The notes under the pieces: model-generated | Seen by the model: the letters and a program-made list of their open reading frames with translations, nothing else | Database searches by the model: none | Told to the model about the DNA's origin: nothing | Program-made: the position numbers and the translations under genes | Shown: piece by piece, positions 50,234 to 58,632 of the stretch | Layout: every line of letters begins with the position of its first letter | Position numbering within the stretch: the stretch's first letter is position 1 | Source of the DNA: Sporosarcina luteola | GTDB lineage: Bacteria > Bacillota > Bacilli > Bacillales_A > Planococcaceae | Direction: 5' to 3' | Assembly: GCF_023715585.1 (NCBI RefSeq) | Contig: NZ_JAMBOK010000001.1 | Span: 1,364,001 to 1,428,000, forward strand | DNA length: 64,000 nucleotides

Positions 50234-50806
50234 TTATTTCTGTTCTTCCATATAATAAACGGAATTGACTTTCCAATCTGCGCCCTCTTTCGTAAAGACA
50301 GTCACTTGCCTTCCCTCACGGCTTGTCTCCAAGCCTGTGGACTTCTGTTTCATGTTCGTCACCAAGTTTGCGAACACTTGGGCTTCACCCGTTTCTTCAT
50401 CAAATTTTACGATTGTAATGTCTTTTGCTTCGCGGGATAGTTCGTATTGCTCAAAGACGCTTTCAATATACGCGCGCTCTTCATCTAAGTCGAAGCTTTT
50501 AGGCTTCTCGGACAGCGTTCCCATATATTCATCGATGTCCTGATTGTTGAACGCATGGATATATGTGTCGAACGATTGGATGATCAGCTCTTTCTCTTCT
50601 GCCGGCACGTTTGCCGCCTCTTCAATTGTACCGCCCGATAAGTTGAAGCCTACTTTATTCTCATCCACGCCGTGATCGATCGACCCGAATTCGCTCGGCG
50701 CTTCCCCGTCATTCACTGAACCTTGATTTGTTGCGTCTTCCTTTTTAGAACATGCCCCAAGGACGAGCATGAAGATGAGCATTGCAAGAACAAGAATTTT
50801 TTTCAT
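50234..50806 (-). CDS. Predicted lipoprotein of unknown function
   Basis: 190 residues from the ATG at 50806, 7 nt after AGGAGG. The signal peptide ends in LVLGAC, so Cys19 would be lipidated and the protein held at the outer membrane surface. Residues about 70-190 (SFDTYIHAFNNQDIDEYMGTL, then ITIVKFDEETGEAQVFANLV) look like an NTF2/SnoaL-type cone domain. Ligand and role unknown. Lies after the degU terminator. Confidence 0.8.
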   Translation of the reverse strand: MKKILVLAMLIFMLVLGACSKKEDATNQGSVNDGEAPSEFGSIDHGVDENKVGFNLSGGTIEEAANVPAEEKELIIQSFDTYIHAFNNQDIDEYMGTLSEKPKSFDLDEERAYIESVFEQYELSREAKDITIVKFDEETGEAQVFANLVTNMKQKSTGLETSREGRQVTVFTKEGADWKVNSVYYMEEQK

Positions 50807-50826
50807 CATTATTCCTCCTGTACGGT

Positions 50827-50858
50827 AAAAGGGACCATCCCAGTAGGAGGTCCCTTTT
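50827..50858 (-). terminator. Terminator of degS-degU
   Basis: AAAAGGGACC and GGTCCCTTTT arms on the minus strand, right after the degU stop. Confidence 0.85.
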
Positions 50859-50867
50859 AGTATATCA

Positions 50868-51542
50868 TCACTTTACTTCGACCCATCCGTTTTTGATTGC
50901 TGTTACAACAGCTTGTGTACGGTCGTTGACACCCATTTTCTGCAAGATGCTCGAAACATGGTTTTTAACCGTCTTCTCGGAAATGAAAAGCGTTTCCCCG
51001 ATTGTCCGATTGCTTTGTCCATCTGTCAATAACTGCAAAACTTCGCATTCGCGCTTCGTCAATAGATGAAGCGGACGGCGGATGTCATTTTGTTGGAATG
51101 ATCCTTTATGCTCGCGTTCGCTGAGACGGCGGAATTCCGACACAAGATTATGCGTCACTTTCGGATGCAAATAAGATCCGCCTGCAGCAACGACCTTGAT
51201 TGCTTGTACAATCGCGTCTGCGTCCATTTCTTTCAGCATATAACCGAGTGCACCCGATTTCAATGCATGCGAAACATATGATTCGTCATCATGGATGGAA
51301 AGCATGATGACTTTCGCATCAGGAAATTCATTTTTCAGGAGTTCCGTTGCTTCTACTCCATTCATGCCTGGCATATTAATATCCATCAAGACGACATCCG
51401 GCTCAAAGCGGCGGTATAATTCAACCACTTCACTGCCATCGTCCCCTTCTCCCACTACTTCGAACGAGTTTTCAAAGTCAAGGATCCGCTTGACTCCTTC
51501 ACGGAATAGCTGATGATCATCTACAATTAAAATTTTCGTCAT
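50868..51542 (-). CDS. degU: Response regulator DegU
   Basis: 224 residues from the ATG at 51542, 9 nt after GGAGG; an ATG 6 nt earlier is too close to it. Receiver domain with [10 protein letters not shown] near 6-15 and phospho-acceptor in [13 protein letters not shown] near 53-65. The LuxR/FixJ helix-turn-helix near 160-215 has [19 protein letters not shown]. In B. subtilis DegU controls degradative enzymes, motility and competence (it primes comK). It follows degS by 15 bp. Confidence 0.95.
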   Translation of the reverse strand: MTKILIVDDHQLFREGVKRILDFENSFEVVGEGDDGSEVVELYRRFEPDVVLMDINMPGMNGVEATELLKNEFPDAKVIMLSIHDDESYVSHALKSGALGYMLKEMDADAIVQAIKVVAAGGSYLHPKVTHNLVSEFRRLSEREHKGSFQQNDIRRPLHLLTKRECEVLQLLTDGQSNRTIGETLFISEKTVKNHVSSILQKMGVNDRTQAVVTAIKNGWVEVK

Positions 51543-51563
51543 GGTCATTTCCCTCCCAATACC

Positions 51564-52718
51564 CTATTCAATTATATTTTCATGTAACGGAATACGGAAT
51601 AACACAGTGGTTCCATTGCCAATTGCCGACATGATTTTCATCTCGCCTTTCAGCAGTTCGACGCGCTCCCGCATCCCTATAATGCCAAATGATTTATCTT
51701 TAGTTTGACTCGGGTCGAACCCCTTGCCATTATCCTTCACGACAATATTCATTGTATCACGAAGCCATTCGACTTTCACCCAAACATCTCTTGCATTACC
51801 ATGTTTAAGTGCATTTGAAATACATTCCTGTACGAGACGGAATATCGCGACTTCGATGCTGGATTCGAATCTTTTCTCCGTTCCATTATTCATGAAATGG
51901 ATTGTGATTCCTTTTTCATATTCCATGACCGTTGAAGAATATTTCCGCAGTGTCGGAATCAATCCAAGGTCGTCCAACGCCATCGGACGGAGATCATAGA
52001 TGATGCGTCTTACTTCAAGAAGGGCATTCCTGACCATTTCCTTCAGTTGGTTCAGTTCGGATAGCGCAGCATTCGGGCCTTTTTCGGAATAGGTCTTTTC
52101 AATGAGCCCTGATCTAAGCAGAACATTGGCAAGCATCTGAGCAGGTCCGTCATGGATATCTCGTGACAGCCTTTTGCGTTCCTCTTCCTGCGCTTGAATG
52201 ATTTGAATGGCGAACTCCTGTTTCTGTCGGGCTGTTTCCAGCACTTCACCGACCTTTTTCAAATCGGATGTCAAATATGTAATGACCGTCGTCACTTGAT
52301 TGACTAGATGATCCGCCTTTTCAATCGTCTCCAAAAGGGCCACAATGCGACGGTCCAGCTCGTCCCTCCGAACGCGCAACTGCTTTTCTTCCATTCGGTT
52401 GATCGACAGCCTGACGAGTAAATCATTAGCGACTTCATAGGCTTGACGCACTTCTTCCTCGGTATAATTCATGAAGTTTTTGGAAACATCTGCCAGCCGC
52501 CTTCGAGATTGGCGGGTCATATCCTCTAAATAATCCCCTTCTGTGATTACCCGGGAAATATCTTCTTTAATAAGAACAAGTTCAGTTTGCATCTCCTGGA
52601 AGGTTTGACGGCTTTGTTCGCTTATAGTGAAAATATCATTTTTAGATTGATCCATTACATTAACCATGTTATCGAATATCTTTTCCAAATTGTGGATATC
52701 CACCATATTTTCTGCCAT
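51564..52718 (-). CDS. degS: Sensor histidine kinase DegS
   Basis: 384 residues, no membrane helix, so cytosolic as in B. subtilis. A long N-terminal coiled-coil sensor (about 1-175) is followed by the HisKA_3 motif RLSRDIHDGPAQML with phospho-His near 189, and the ATPase domain with FRLVQECISNALKHGNA near 290 and DNGKGFDPSQ near 320. GGGAGGGG precedes the ATG. Partner of DegU downstream; yvyE is divergent upstream as in B. subtilis. Confidence 0.95.
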   Translation of the reverse strand: MAENMVDIHNLEKIFDNMVNVMDQSKNDIFTISEQSRQTFQEMQTELVLIKEDISRVITEGDYLEDMTRQSRRRLADVSKNFMNYTEEEVRQAYEVANDLLVRLSINRMEEKQLRVRRDELDRRIVALLETIEKADHLVNQVTTVITYLTSDLKKVGEVLETARQKQEFAIQIIQAQEEERKRLSRDIHDGPAQMLANVLLRSGLIEKTYSEKGPNAALSELNQLKEMVRNALLEVRRIIYDLRPMALDDLGLIPTLRKYSSTVMEYEKGITIHFMNNGTEKRFESSIEVAIFRLVQECISNALKHGNARDVWVKVEWLRDTMNIVVKDNGKGFDPSQTKDKSFGIIGMRERVELLKGEMKIMSAIGNGTTVLFRIPLHENIIE

Positions 52719-52860
52719 CTCTACCCCTCCCTTCTGGAAGCTTACATCGAAACGTAGGCACTGTTGCAGTATTCCTTAATTCCTTATACACTTTATTATT
52801 ATATCATCATAAAACTTTTTGCGTATTAAGATTGTATTACAAGTGAGAGGAGCACTGCAA

Positions 52861-53493
52861 ATGCGAGCAGATTACAAAACGGTCAAATTGTCCGGCGAAA
52901 GTGAGATCGTCATCCAAAAGTCCAGATTCCTCACATACGTCAAGCGTGTGGAGACCGAGGATGAAGCGCTGGACTTCATTCAAGAGATCAAAAAGATGCA
53001 TCATACTGCGACACATAACTGCTCTGCCTATATTATCGGTGAGCATGATCAGATACAGAAAGCGAATGACGATGGAGAACCGTCCGGAACGGCAGGATTC
53101 CCCATGCTTGAAGTTCTGAAGAAGCAAGGGTTGAAAGATACCGCAGTTGTCGTCACACGTTACTTCGGCGGCATCAAATTGGGGGGCGGCGGCCTCATCC
53201 GTGCATATGGCCGCGCAACTACTGAGGGGATTGCCGCGACAGGCGTCGTCGAGCGCAAGCTTCACAGACTCATGAAAGTATCCATAGACTATACATGGCT
53301 CGGCAAAGTTGAGAATGAAGCGAGGCAGTCGCCTTATCCACTCGAAGAGATCCTCTACGAGGAGGACGTCAGCTTGCTCCTTCATGTTCCAATCGCTGAA
53401 ACCGATGCATTTATCAGTTGGATGACAGAATTGACGAATGGGCAAGCAAAAATTTCGGAAGTCTCGACATCTTTCCTCGAATTCGATTCGTAA
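52861..53493 (+). CDS. yvyE: YigZ/YvyE-family protein (IMPACT-like)
   Basis: 210 residues from the ATG at 52861 after GAGAGGAG; the frame is open 14 codons further up. UPF0029 N-terminal domain with IQKSRFLTYVKRV near 18-30, DDGEPSGTAGFPMLEVL near 69-85 and VVVTRYFGGIKLGGGGLIRAY near 96-116 (the last quoted in part). The C-terminal domain is DUF1949. Relatives of IMPACT may act at the ribosome; the bacterial role is not established. Divergent from degS, a conserved arrangement. Confidence 0.93.
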   Translation: MRADYKTVKLSGESEIVIQKSRFLTYVKRVETEDEALDFIQEIKKMHHTATHNCSAYIIGEHDQIQKANDDGEPSGTAGFPMLEVLKKQGLKDTAVVVTRYFGGIKLGGGGLIRAYGRATTEGIAATGVVERKLHRLMKVSIDYTWLGKVENEARQSPYPLEEILYEEDVSLLLHVPIAETDAFISWMTELTNGQAKISEVSTSFLEFDS

Positions 53494-53531
53494 TAACAGT
53501 ATACGACAAAGGAAATTAATAGTATAATAGT

Positions 53532-53596
53532 GAAAGTTGACGATTCATTATGTATTCTGCGGATTCCATCTATGATACGTCAACTTTCCGTTTTTT
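53532..53596 (+). terminator. Terminator of yvyE
   Basis: Perfect 11-bp arms GAAAGTTGACG and CGTCAACTTTC around a 35-nt apical region, then T6 on the plus strand. Confidence 0.8.
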
Positions 53597-53648
53597 CATG
53601 GAACATTAAATCTGCTTGGGAAGAATCCTTAGCCGATGGTGGAGGCCT

Positions 53649-54722
53649 ATGCAAGCTATGAATAGAAAAGACTATAGAAAAATGAAAAAGAAGACCTCGA
53701 AAGCGAGGCTCGCTATTAAGATCGGGCTATTAGTTTCGCTGACTGCTTTGCTTGCAATTGCAGCTTACGGCCTTTCATTGCGCAACCAAGCGGAACAGGC
53801 AGTTGATAGAGCGTTTGAAGCGGTCCCTGCCACGCAGAAATCCGACTTAAGGGGCGAGGCAAGAGTAGAGCCTGCGAAGGACAATGTTTCCCTTCTATTA
53901 ATTGGTGTGGATGATAGTGAGGCACGTATGCAAGGGGACGGCAATAGCCGTTCAGATGCGCTTCTCGTCGCTACCTTCAATCCCCAAGAGAAATCTGTAA
54001 AGCTTTTGAGCATACCGCGCGATTCATACGTCTACATCCCGAAAGTCGGGTATAAGGATAAAATTACCCATGCCCATGCTTTCGGTGGAACGCATGCGGC
54101 AATCGAATCGGTTGAAGAAATGCTTGATATCCCGATCGATTACTATGTGAAGATGAACTTCAATGCTTTCATCGAAGTCGTTGATGCACTCGGCGGCATT
54201 ACAGTCGACGTCCCGTATAACAGACTTGAAAAAGATGAAAACGACAAAAACACCATTCAATTAATTAAAGGGCGGCATGAGCTTGACGGCAGACATGCAC
54301 TCGCACTAGCGCGGACACGTAAGCTCGACAGTGATCTCGAGCGCGGAAAACGGCAGCAGATGATCTTGCAGGCGGTCATCAAAGAAATGGTATCTGTGAA
54401 ATCCATATCGAAATACGGCGATGTCATCGAAGCGGTCGGAGACAATATGAAAACCGACATGACGTTCAAAGAAATGACTTCCTTCTGGGAATATGCAAAA
54501 GGCGGTATGCCGCAAATCGACACGATCAATCTGCAAGGCTATGACGATTGGTCGACAGGCGCCTATTATTATAAGTTGGAAGACAGTGATTTGGAGAATG
54601 TGAGGCAGCTGCTGAAAGCTCATTTGGGCTTGATACCGGATTCCTCTTCATTAACCGATAGCGGAAATTCGCATGTAATCGGAACGGCGGACCAAACTGC
54701 CGAGAAAAGCGATGATTATTAA
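53649..54722 (+). CDS. tagU: LCP-family wall teichoic acid ligase (TagU/LytR)
   Basis: 357 residues if translation begins at the ATG at 53649, just after GGTGGAGG; an ATG at 53658 is an alternative. A short basic N-terminus and one membrane helix (about 22-42) anchor the LytR-CpsA-Psr domain outside the cell. LLLIGVDDSEARMQGDGNSRSDALL near 85 (core GDGNSRSD) and LSIPRDSYVYIP near 125-136 carry the metal and pyrophosphate-binding Asp/Arg. LCP proteins attach teichoic acids or other glycopolymers to peptidoglycan. tagO, the first enzyme of that pathway, is next door and convergent. Confidence 0.92.
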   Translation: MQAMNRKDYRKMKKKTSKARLAIKIGLLVSLTALLAIAAYGLSLRNQAEQAVDRAFEAVPATQKSDLRGEARVEPAKDNVSLLLIGVDDSEARMQGDGNSRSDALLVATFNPQEKSVKLLSIPRDSYVYIPKVGYKDKITHAHAFGGTHAAIESVEEMLDIPIDYYVKMNFNAFIEVVDALGGITVDVPYNRLEKDENDKNTIQLIKGRHELDGRHALALARTRKLDSDLERGKRQQMILQAVIKEMVSVKSISKYGDVIEAVGDNMKTDMTFKEMTSFWEYAKGGMPQIDTINLQGYDDWSTGAYYYKLEDSDLENVRQLLKAHLGLIPDSSSLTDSGNSHVIGTADQTAEKSDDY

Positions 54723-54745
54723 GTTGAATAGATGAATGAACTTCC

Positions 54746-54783
54746 CATCCCGGCTGAATCCCTTTCAGCGGGATGTTTTTTTA
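54746..54783 (+). terminator. Terminator of tagU
   Basis: CATCCCGCTGAAAGG-type hairpin (CATCCCGGCTGAA / TTTCAGCGGGATG) followed by T7 on the plus strand. Confidence 0.9.
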
Positions 54784-54828
54784 TTCGTGGAGAGAAGGGA
54801 GTTACGGTGAGCCAAAGGTCCTGAAATG

Positions 54829-54921
54829 ACGATAACTCTTGGGAAATGATCGATAACTACCCGGAAGTGACCGATAACTGCCCGGAAGTGATCGATAACC
54901 TGCGGCAAGTGATCGATGTAT
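54829..54921. repeat. Array H: GATAAC every 21 bp, 5 units
   Basis: GATAAC at 54831, 54852, 54873 and 54894 and a degenerate GATG at 54915, steps of 21. Full unit about TGATCGATAACTNCCCGGAAG. The TTAT core appears on the minus strand (TTATCGATCACTT), opposite to the other arrays. It lies between the terminators of convergent tagU and tagO. Confidence 0.88.
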
Positions 54922-54930
54922 TTTCCCAAT

Positions 54931-54965
54931 AAAAAAAGGTGATATGCGAATTCCGCATATCACCT
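54931..54965 (-). terminator. Terminator of tagO
   Basis: GGTGATATGCG and CGCATATCACC perfect arms, then T7 on the minus strand. Confidence 0.92.
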
Positions 54966-54983
54966 CTATTGCATTGCATTCAT

Positions 54984-56027
54984 TTATTTTCCGATCATAC
55001 GGACTAAGTTCAATAATGGCCGGTAATTTGTTCCCGCGAGACCGATGATTTCGACGAACAGCTCAATAGCAATGAGCATGACGACGATCAGGACGATGGC
55101 GCCCCATACAGTCGCTTGCGAGAAGAGTACTGCTGCTACACCGAAAAGGATAGCCAATCCATAGATGATTAGGACACTCTGCCGGTGAGAGAAACCCGCT
55201 CGCAGCAAGCAGTGATGCAAGTGCGATTTATCCGGTGCTGAAATCGGCTGCTTCATCCGAATCCGGCGGATGATCGCGAAGAATGTATCGGAAATCGGAA
55301 CGCCAAGTATGATGATCGGGATGACTAGTGAAATCATCGCGACGTTCTTAAATCCTAGCAACGCCAATACGGAGATCATATATCCAAGGAACAGTGCCCC
55401 TGTATCCCCCATGAAAATCTTGGCAGGATGGAAATTATAGAACAAAAAGCCGAGTGTGCTCGCGGCCAATATGGCAGCTGTCGCTACAACGAACACGTCC
55501 CCCATGATCACTGCCATGACTGTGATGGAAATGAGCGCGATTGTGGATACGCCCGCCGCCAGTCCATCCAATCCGTCGATGAGATTGATAGCGTTCGTAA
55601 TGCCGATGATCCAAAGAATCGTAATCGGGATACTTAAGTAGCCAAAGTCAAACGGGCCGAAAAATGGCAAGTTAATGAATTCAATTTGTAAACCGCCCCA
55701 TGTCACAACGACGATCGCAGCAGCCAACTGGCCGAACAGCTTCGCCTTGGCGGAGATTTCAAGCATATCATCGAGGAAGCCTGTAATGATGATGATGAGA
55801 GCCCCTACAAGAATTCCGATCGCATGCTCATCTGAGGGAGTCAATAAGAGATACCCGATGACGAATGCACCGAAAATTGCTATTCCTCCAATACGCGGCA
55901 TGACAGAAGCATGCACCTTGCGATAATTTGGACGATCAACCGCCCCGATACGGAAAGCGAATTTTATGACGAGCGGAGTCAGTATGATGGAAGCTATGAA
56001 TGCAGCAGCCATTGCAAGGAATAACAT
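54984..56027 (-). CDS. tagO: Undecaprenyl-phosphate GlcNAc-1-phosphate transferase TagO
   Basis: 347 residues from the ATG at 56027, 8 nt after GGGGAGG. About eleven membrane helices. MraY/WecA-family motifs: IGAVDRPNYRKVHAS near 27-41, GFLDDMLEISAKAKLFGQ near 82-99 with the catalytic Asp pair, NLIDGLDGLAAG near 140-151, and the late HHCLLRAGFSHRQ near 265. It starts wall teichoic acid and related polymer synthesis. Convergent with tagU and divergent from secA2. Confidence 0.94.
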   Translation of the reverse strand: MLFLAMAAAFIASIILTPLVIKFAFRIGAVDRPNYRKVHASVMPRIGGIAIFGAFVIGYLLLTPSDEHAIGILVGALIIIITGFLDDMLEISAKAKLFGQLAAAIVVVTWGGLQIEFINLPFFGPFDFGYLSIPITILWIIGITNAINLIDGLDGLAAGVSTIALISITVMAVIMGDVFVVATAAILAASTLGFLFYNFHPAKIFMGDTGALFLGYMISVLALLGFKNVAMISLVIPIIILGVPISDTFFAIIRRIRMKQPISAPDKSHLHHCLLRAGFSHRQSVLIIYGLAILFGVAAVLFSQATVWGAIVLIVVMLIAIELFVEIIGLAGTNYRPLLNLVRMIGK

Positions 56028-56269
56028 GTCCTTCCTCCCCGTAAATAACAATAATTTAGTTAACCACAAGTATTATAGCACGTATGAACCCGGAAAGCAT
56101 CCCAGTTAGCGAATCTGGGCACTCAATACTACCTTACCCTTTTGTAAGATAGTGTATCCTTGCCTGACTGGGCTCAATTTCGTTACAAGGTAGTCTTTTC
56201 GTATATAGTTTGATAAAATAGAACCTAGTATCCTTAATAGAAGGATAAGATAAAGGAGCGCCAAATCAT

Positions 56270-58630
56270 ATGTTATCAATATTCAAACGTTCAAATCAAA
56301 CAAGCGAAAGACAACTTCGCAAATACCGCAAAGTTGTTCAACACATAAATGACTTGGAATCGAAATACGAAACATTGTCAGATGAAGAGCTGGCCCATAT
56401 GACGGAAGTGTTCAAACAGCAGATCCAGGAGGGGGAAACCGTTCAGGCCATCCTTCCAGACGCATTCGCCATCGTCCGTGAAGCATCGAAACGGGTACTC
56501 GGCATGCGTCATTTTGACGTTCAGCTTATTGGCGGCATGGTTCTGTCCGAAGGCAATATCGCGGAAATGCCTACTGGTGAAGGGAAGACGCTCGTCGCTT
56601 CCCTTCCCTCCTATTTACGTGCGTTGGAAGGCAAAGGCGTACATGTCATTACAGTCAACGACTATCTTGCAAAGCGTGACTATGAGCAGATCGGCCAGAT
56701 CCACCGATTCCTCGGATTGACGGTCGGTTTAAACGTACCGATGATGCAAGGGCCTGAGAAGCAGGATGCCTATTCGGCTGATATTACGTATGGTGTCGGA
56801 ACCGAATTTGGCTTTGATTACCTACGTGACAATATGGTCCAGCACACTTCCCAGAAAGTGCAGCGCCCGTACCATTTCGCCATCATTGATGAAGTCGACA
56901 GCGTCTTGATCGACGAAGCGAAGACGCCGTTGATCGTCGCAGGCAAGATGAAGGCGGACCCTGATCTTCATTTCATAGCCGCCAGACTCGCAAAGCAATT
57001 CAAAAAAGGCGTTGATTTTGACTTTGATGATGAGACGAAAGCGACTTCACTTACGGAAGCAGGAATCGAGAAAGTGGAGAAATCATTCGGCATCGACAAT
57101 CTTTACGAGCTCGAGCACCAGACGCTTTATCATTATATGATCCAGGCTGTTCGCGCCCATGTCATTTTCGAACGGGATGTCGACTATATCGTGAAAGATG
57201 AAAAAGTGGAACTTGTCGATATGTTCACAGGCCGGATCATGGAAGGCCGCACGTTATCGGACGGTCTTCACCAGGCGATTGAGGCGAAAGAAGGACTGCC
57301 GATCACGGATGAAAATAAAGCGCAAGCCCAGATTACGATCCAGAACTATTTCCGGATGTATCCGAAGCTCAGCGGGATGACAGGAACTGCGAAGACTCAG
57401 GAAAAGGAATTCCGTGAAGTGTATAATATGGAAGTCATCCAGATCCCTACGAACCGCCCTCGTGCCCGTATCGATTCGCCGGATCGCGTATATGAAACGA
57501 TCGAACAGAAATACGAAGCGGTTGCCAAAGAAGTGGCGGAGCGTCATAAAAAAGGGCAACCGGTGCTTGTCGGTACCACTTCCATTCTCCAATCTGAAAA
57601 GGTTGCGGAGTATTTGGACCGCAAGAATCTATCCTATCACCTACTGAACGCGAAAAGTGTCGAGCAGGAAGTGGATCTCATTTCCCAAGCTGGCCAATAC
57701 GGCCATATTACGGTCGCAACAAATATGGCGGGACGCGGAACGGATATCATGCTCGGTGAAGGCGTCGAGGAAATCGGCGGATTATTTGTGCTTGGAACGG
57801 AAAAGCACGAAAGCCGCAGAATCGACAACCAGCTGCGCGGACGTTCCGGTCGTCAAGGGGACCATGGGGAAAGCCAATTCTATATCTCGCTTGAAGATGA
57901 CATGTTCAAACGTTTCGCGAAGGATGATCTTGAGAAATTCAGTAAAAAAATTGTCGTCGATGAAGATGGGCTTGTCCAGAATGCCGACGTGAATGAGCTC
58001 ACCGAACGTACCCAGCGAATCGTCGAAGGCGCCCACTTCTCCATGCGAGAATACAATCTGAAGCTGGATGATGTCATCAACGACCAGCGCGGTGTCCTCT
58101 ATTCGCTGCGTGATAAAGTACTTGAGCGCGAAAACCTTTTCGATCAATTGAAAACGATGATGTCCGAGGTCGTGGAATTCGTCGTCTACGATAGCTGTCC
58201 GGAAAACGAAACTCCGGATAACTTCGATTTTGATCGAATTGAACGTACGATGGATGGGCTGTTATTGGAGCCCGTCGCACTTCCGCGCAATCTTGAAAAG
58301 CCGTCTGACATCTTGAAAATTTACGAAGAGCCGGTTGCAGCCCTATTTGCGTATCTGGATACGTTCGCTGATAATGAACAGGTGAACGAGATCATTCCGC
58401 AAGTGATGTTGAGCCATATCGATACCATGTGGGTGAAACACCTGGATGTAATGGCCCGTCTCAAAGAAGGAATCGGATTACGGTCATATGGCCAAGAGGA
58501 TCCGATGCGTATTTATCAACGGGAAGGCTTGCAATTATTCGGCACGAACTATCAAAAGCTTCGCCGGAATATTGCATCCGAAATCATCGGCTTTATGAAG
58601 CTTATCTCACAACAACAGGAGGCCCAATAA
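56270..58630 (+). CDS. secA2: Accessory SecA ATPase (SecA2)
   Basis: 786 residues, some 50 shorter than housekeeping SecA and without the C-terminal zinc-binding tail; it ends ...QKLRRNIASEIIGFMKL. Walker A MPTGEGKT at 100-107, the NDYLAKRDYEQI helicase motif near 127, IDEVDSVLIDEA near 207, and VATNMAGRGTDIML near 482. AAGGAG precedes the ATG. Shorter length and the adjacent S-layer assembly gene, whose start is 2 nt after the secA2 stop, indicate the accessory enzyme that exports a subset of proteins, likely the S-layer or surface-associated ones. Confidence 0.9.
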   Translation: MLSIFKRSNQTSERQLRKYRKVVQHINDLESKYETLSDEELAHMTEVFKQQIQEGETVQAILPDAFAIVREASKRVLGMRHFDVQLIGGMVLSEGNIAEMPTGEGKTLVASLPSYLRALEGKGVHVITVNDYLAKRDYEQIGQIHRFLGLTVGLNVPMMQGPEKQDAYSADITYGVGTEFGFDYLRDNMVQHTSQKVQRPYHFAIIDEVDSVLIDEAKTPLIVAGKMKADPDLHFIAARLAKQFKKGVDFDFDDETKATSLTEAGIEKVEKSFGIDNLYELEHQTLYHYMIQAVRAHVIFERDVDYIVKDEKVELVDMFTGRIMEGRTLSDGLHQAIEAKEGLPITDENKAQAQITIQNYFRMYPKLSGMTGTAKTQEKEFREVYNMEVIQIPTNRPRARIDSPDRVYETIEQKYEAVAKEVAERHKKGQPVLVGTTSILQSEKVAEYLDRKNLSYHLLNAKSVEQEVDLISQAGQYGHITVATNMAGRGTDIMLGEGVEEIGGLFVLGTEKHESRRIDNQLRGRSGRQGDHGESQFYISLEDDMFKRFAKDDLEKFSKKIVVDEDGLVQNADVNELTERTQRIVEGAHFSMREYNLKLDDVINDQRGVLYSLRDKVLERENLFDQLKTMMSEVVEFVVYDSCPENETPDNFDFDRIERTMDGLLLEPVALPRNLEKPSDILKIYEEPVAALFAYLDTFADNEQVNEIIPQVMLSHIDTMWVKHLDVMARLKEGIGLRSYGQEDPMRIYQREGLQLFGTNYQKLRRNIASEIIGFMKLISQQQEAQ

Positions 58631-58632
58631 TC

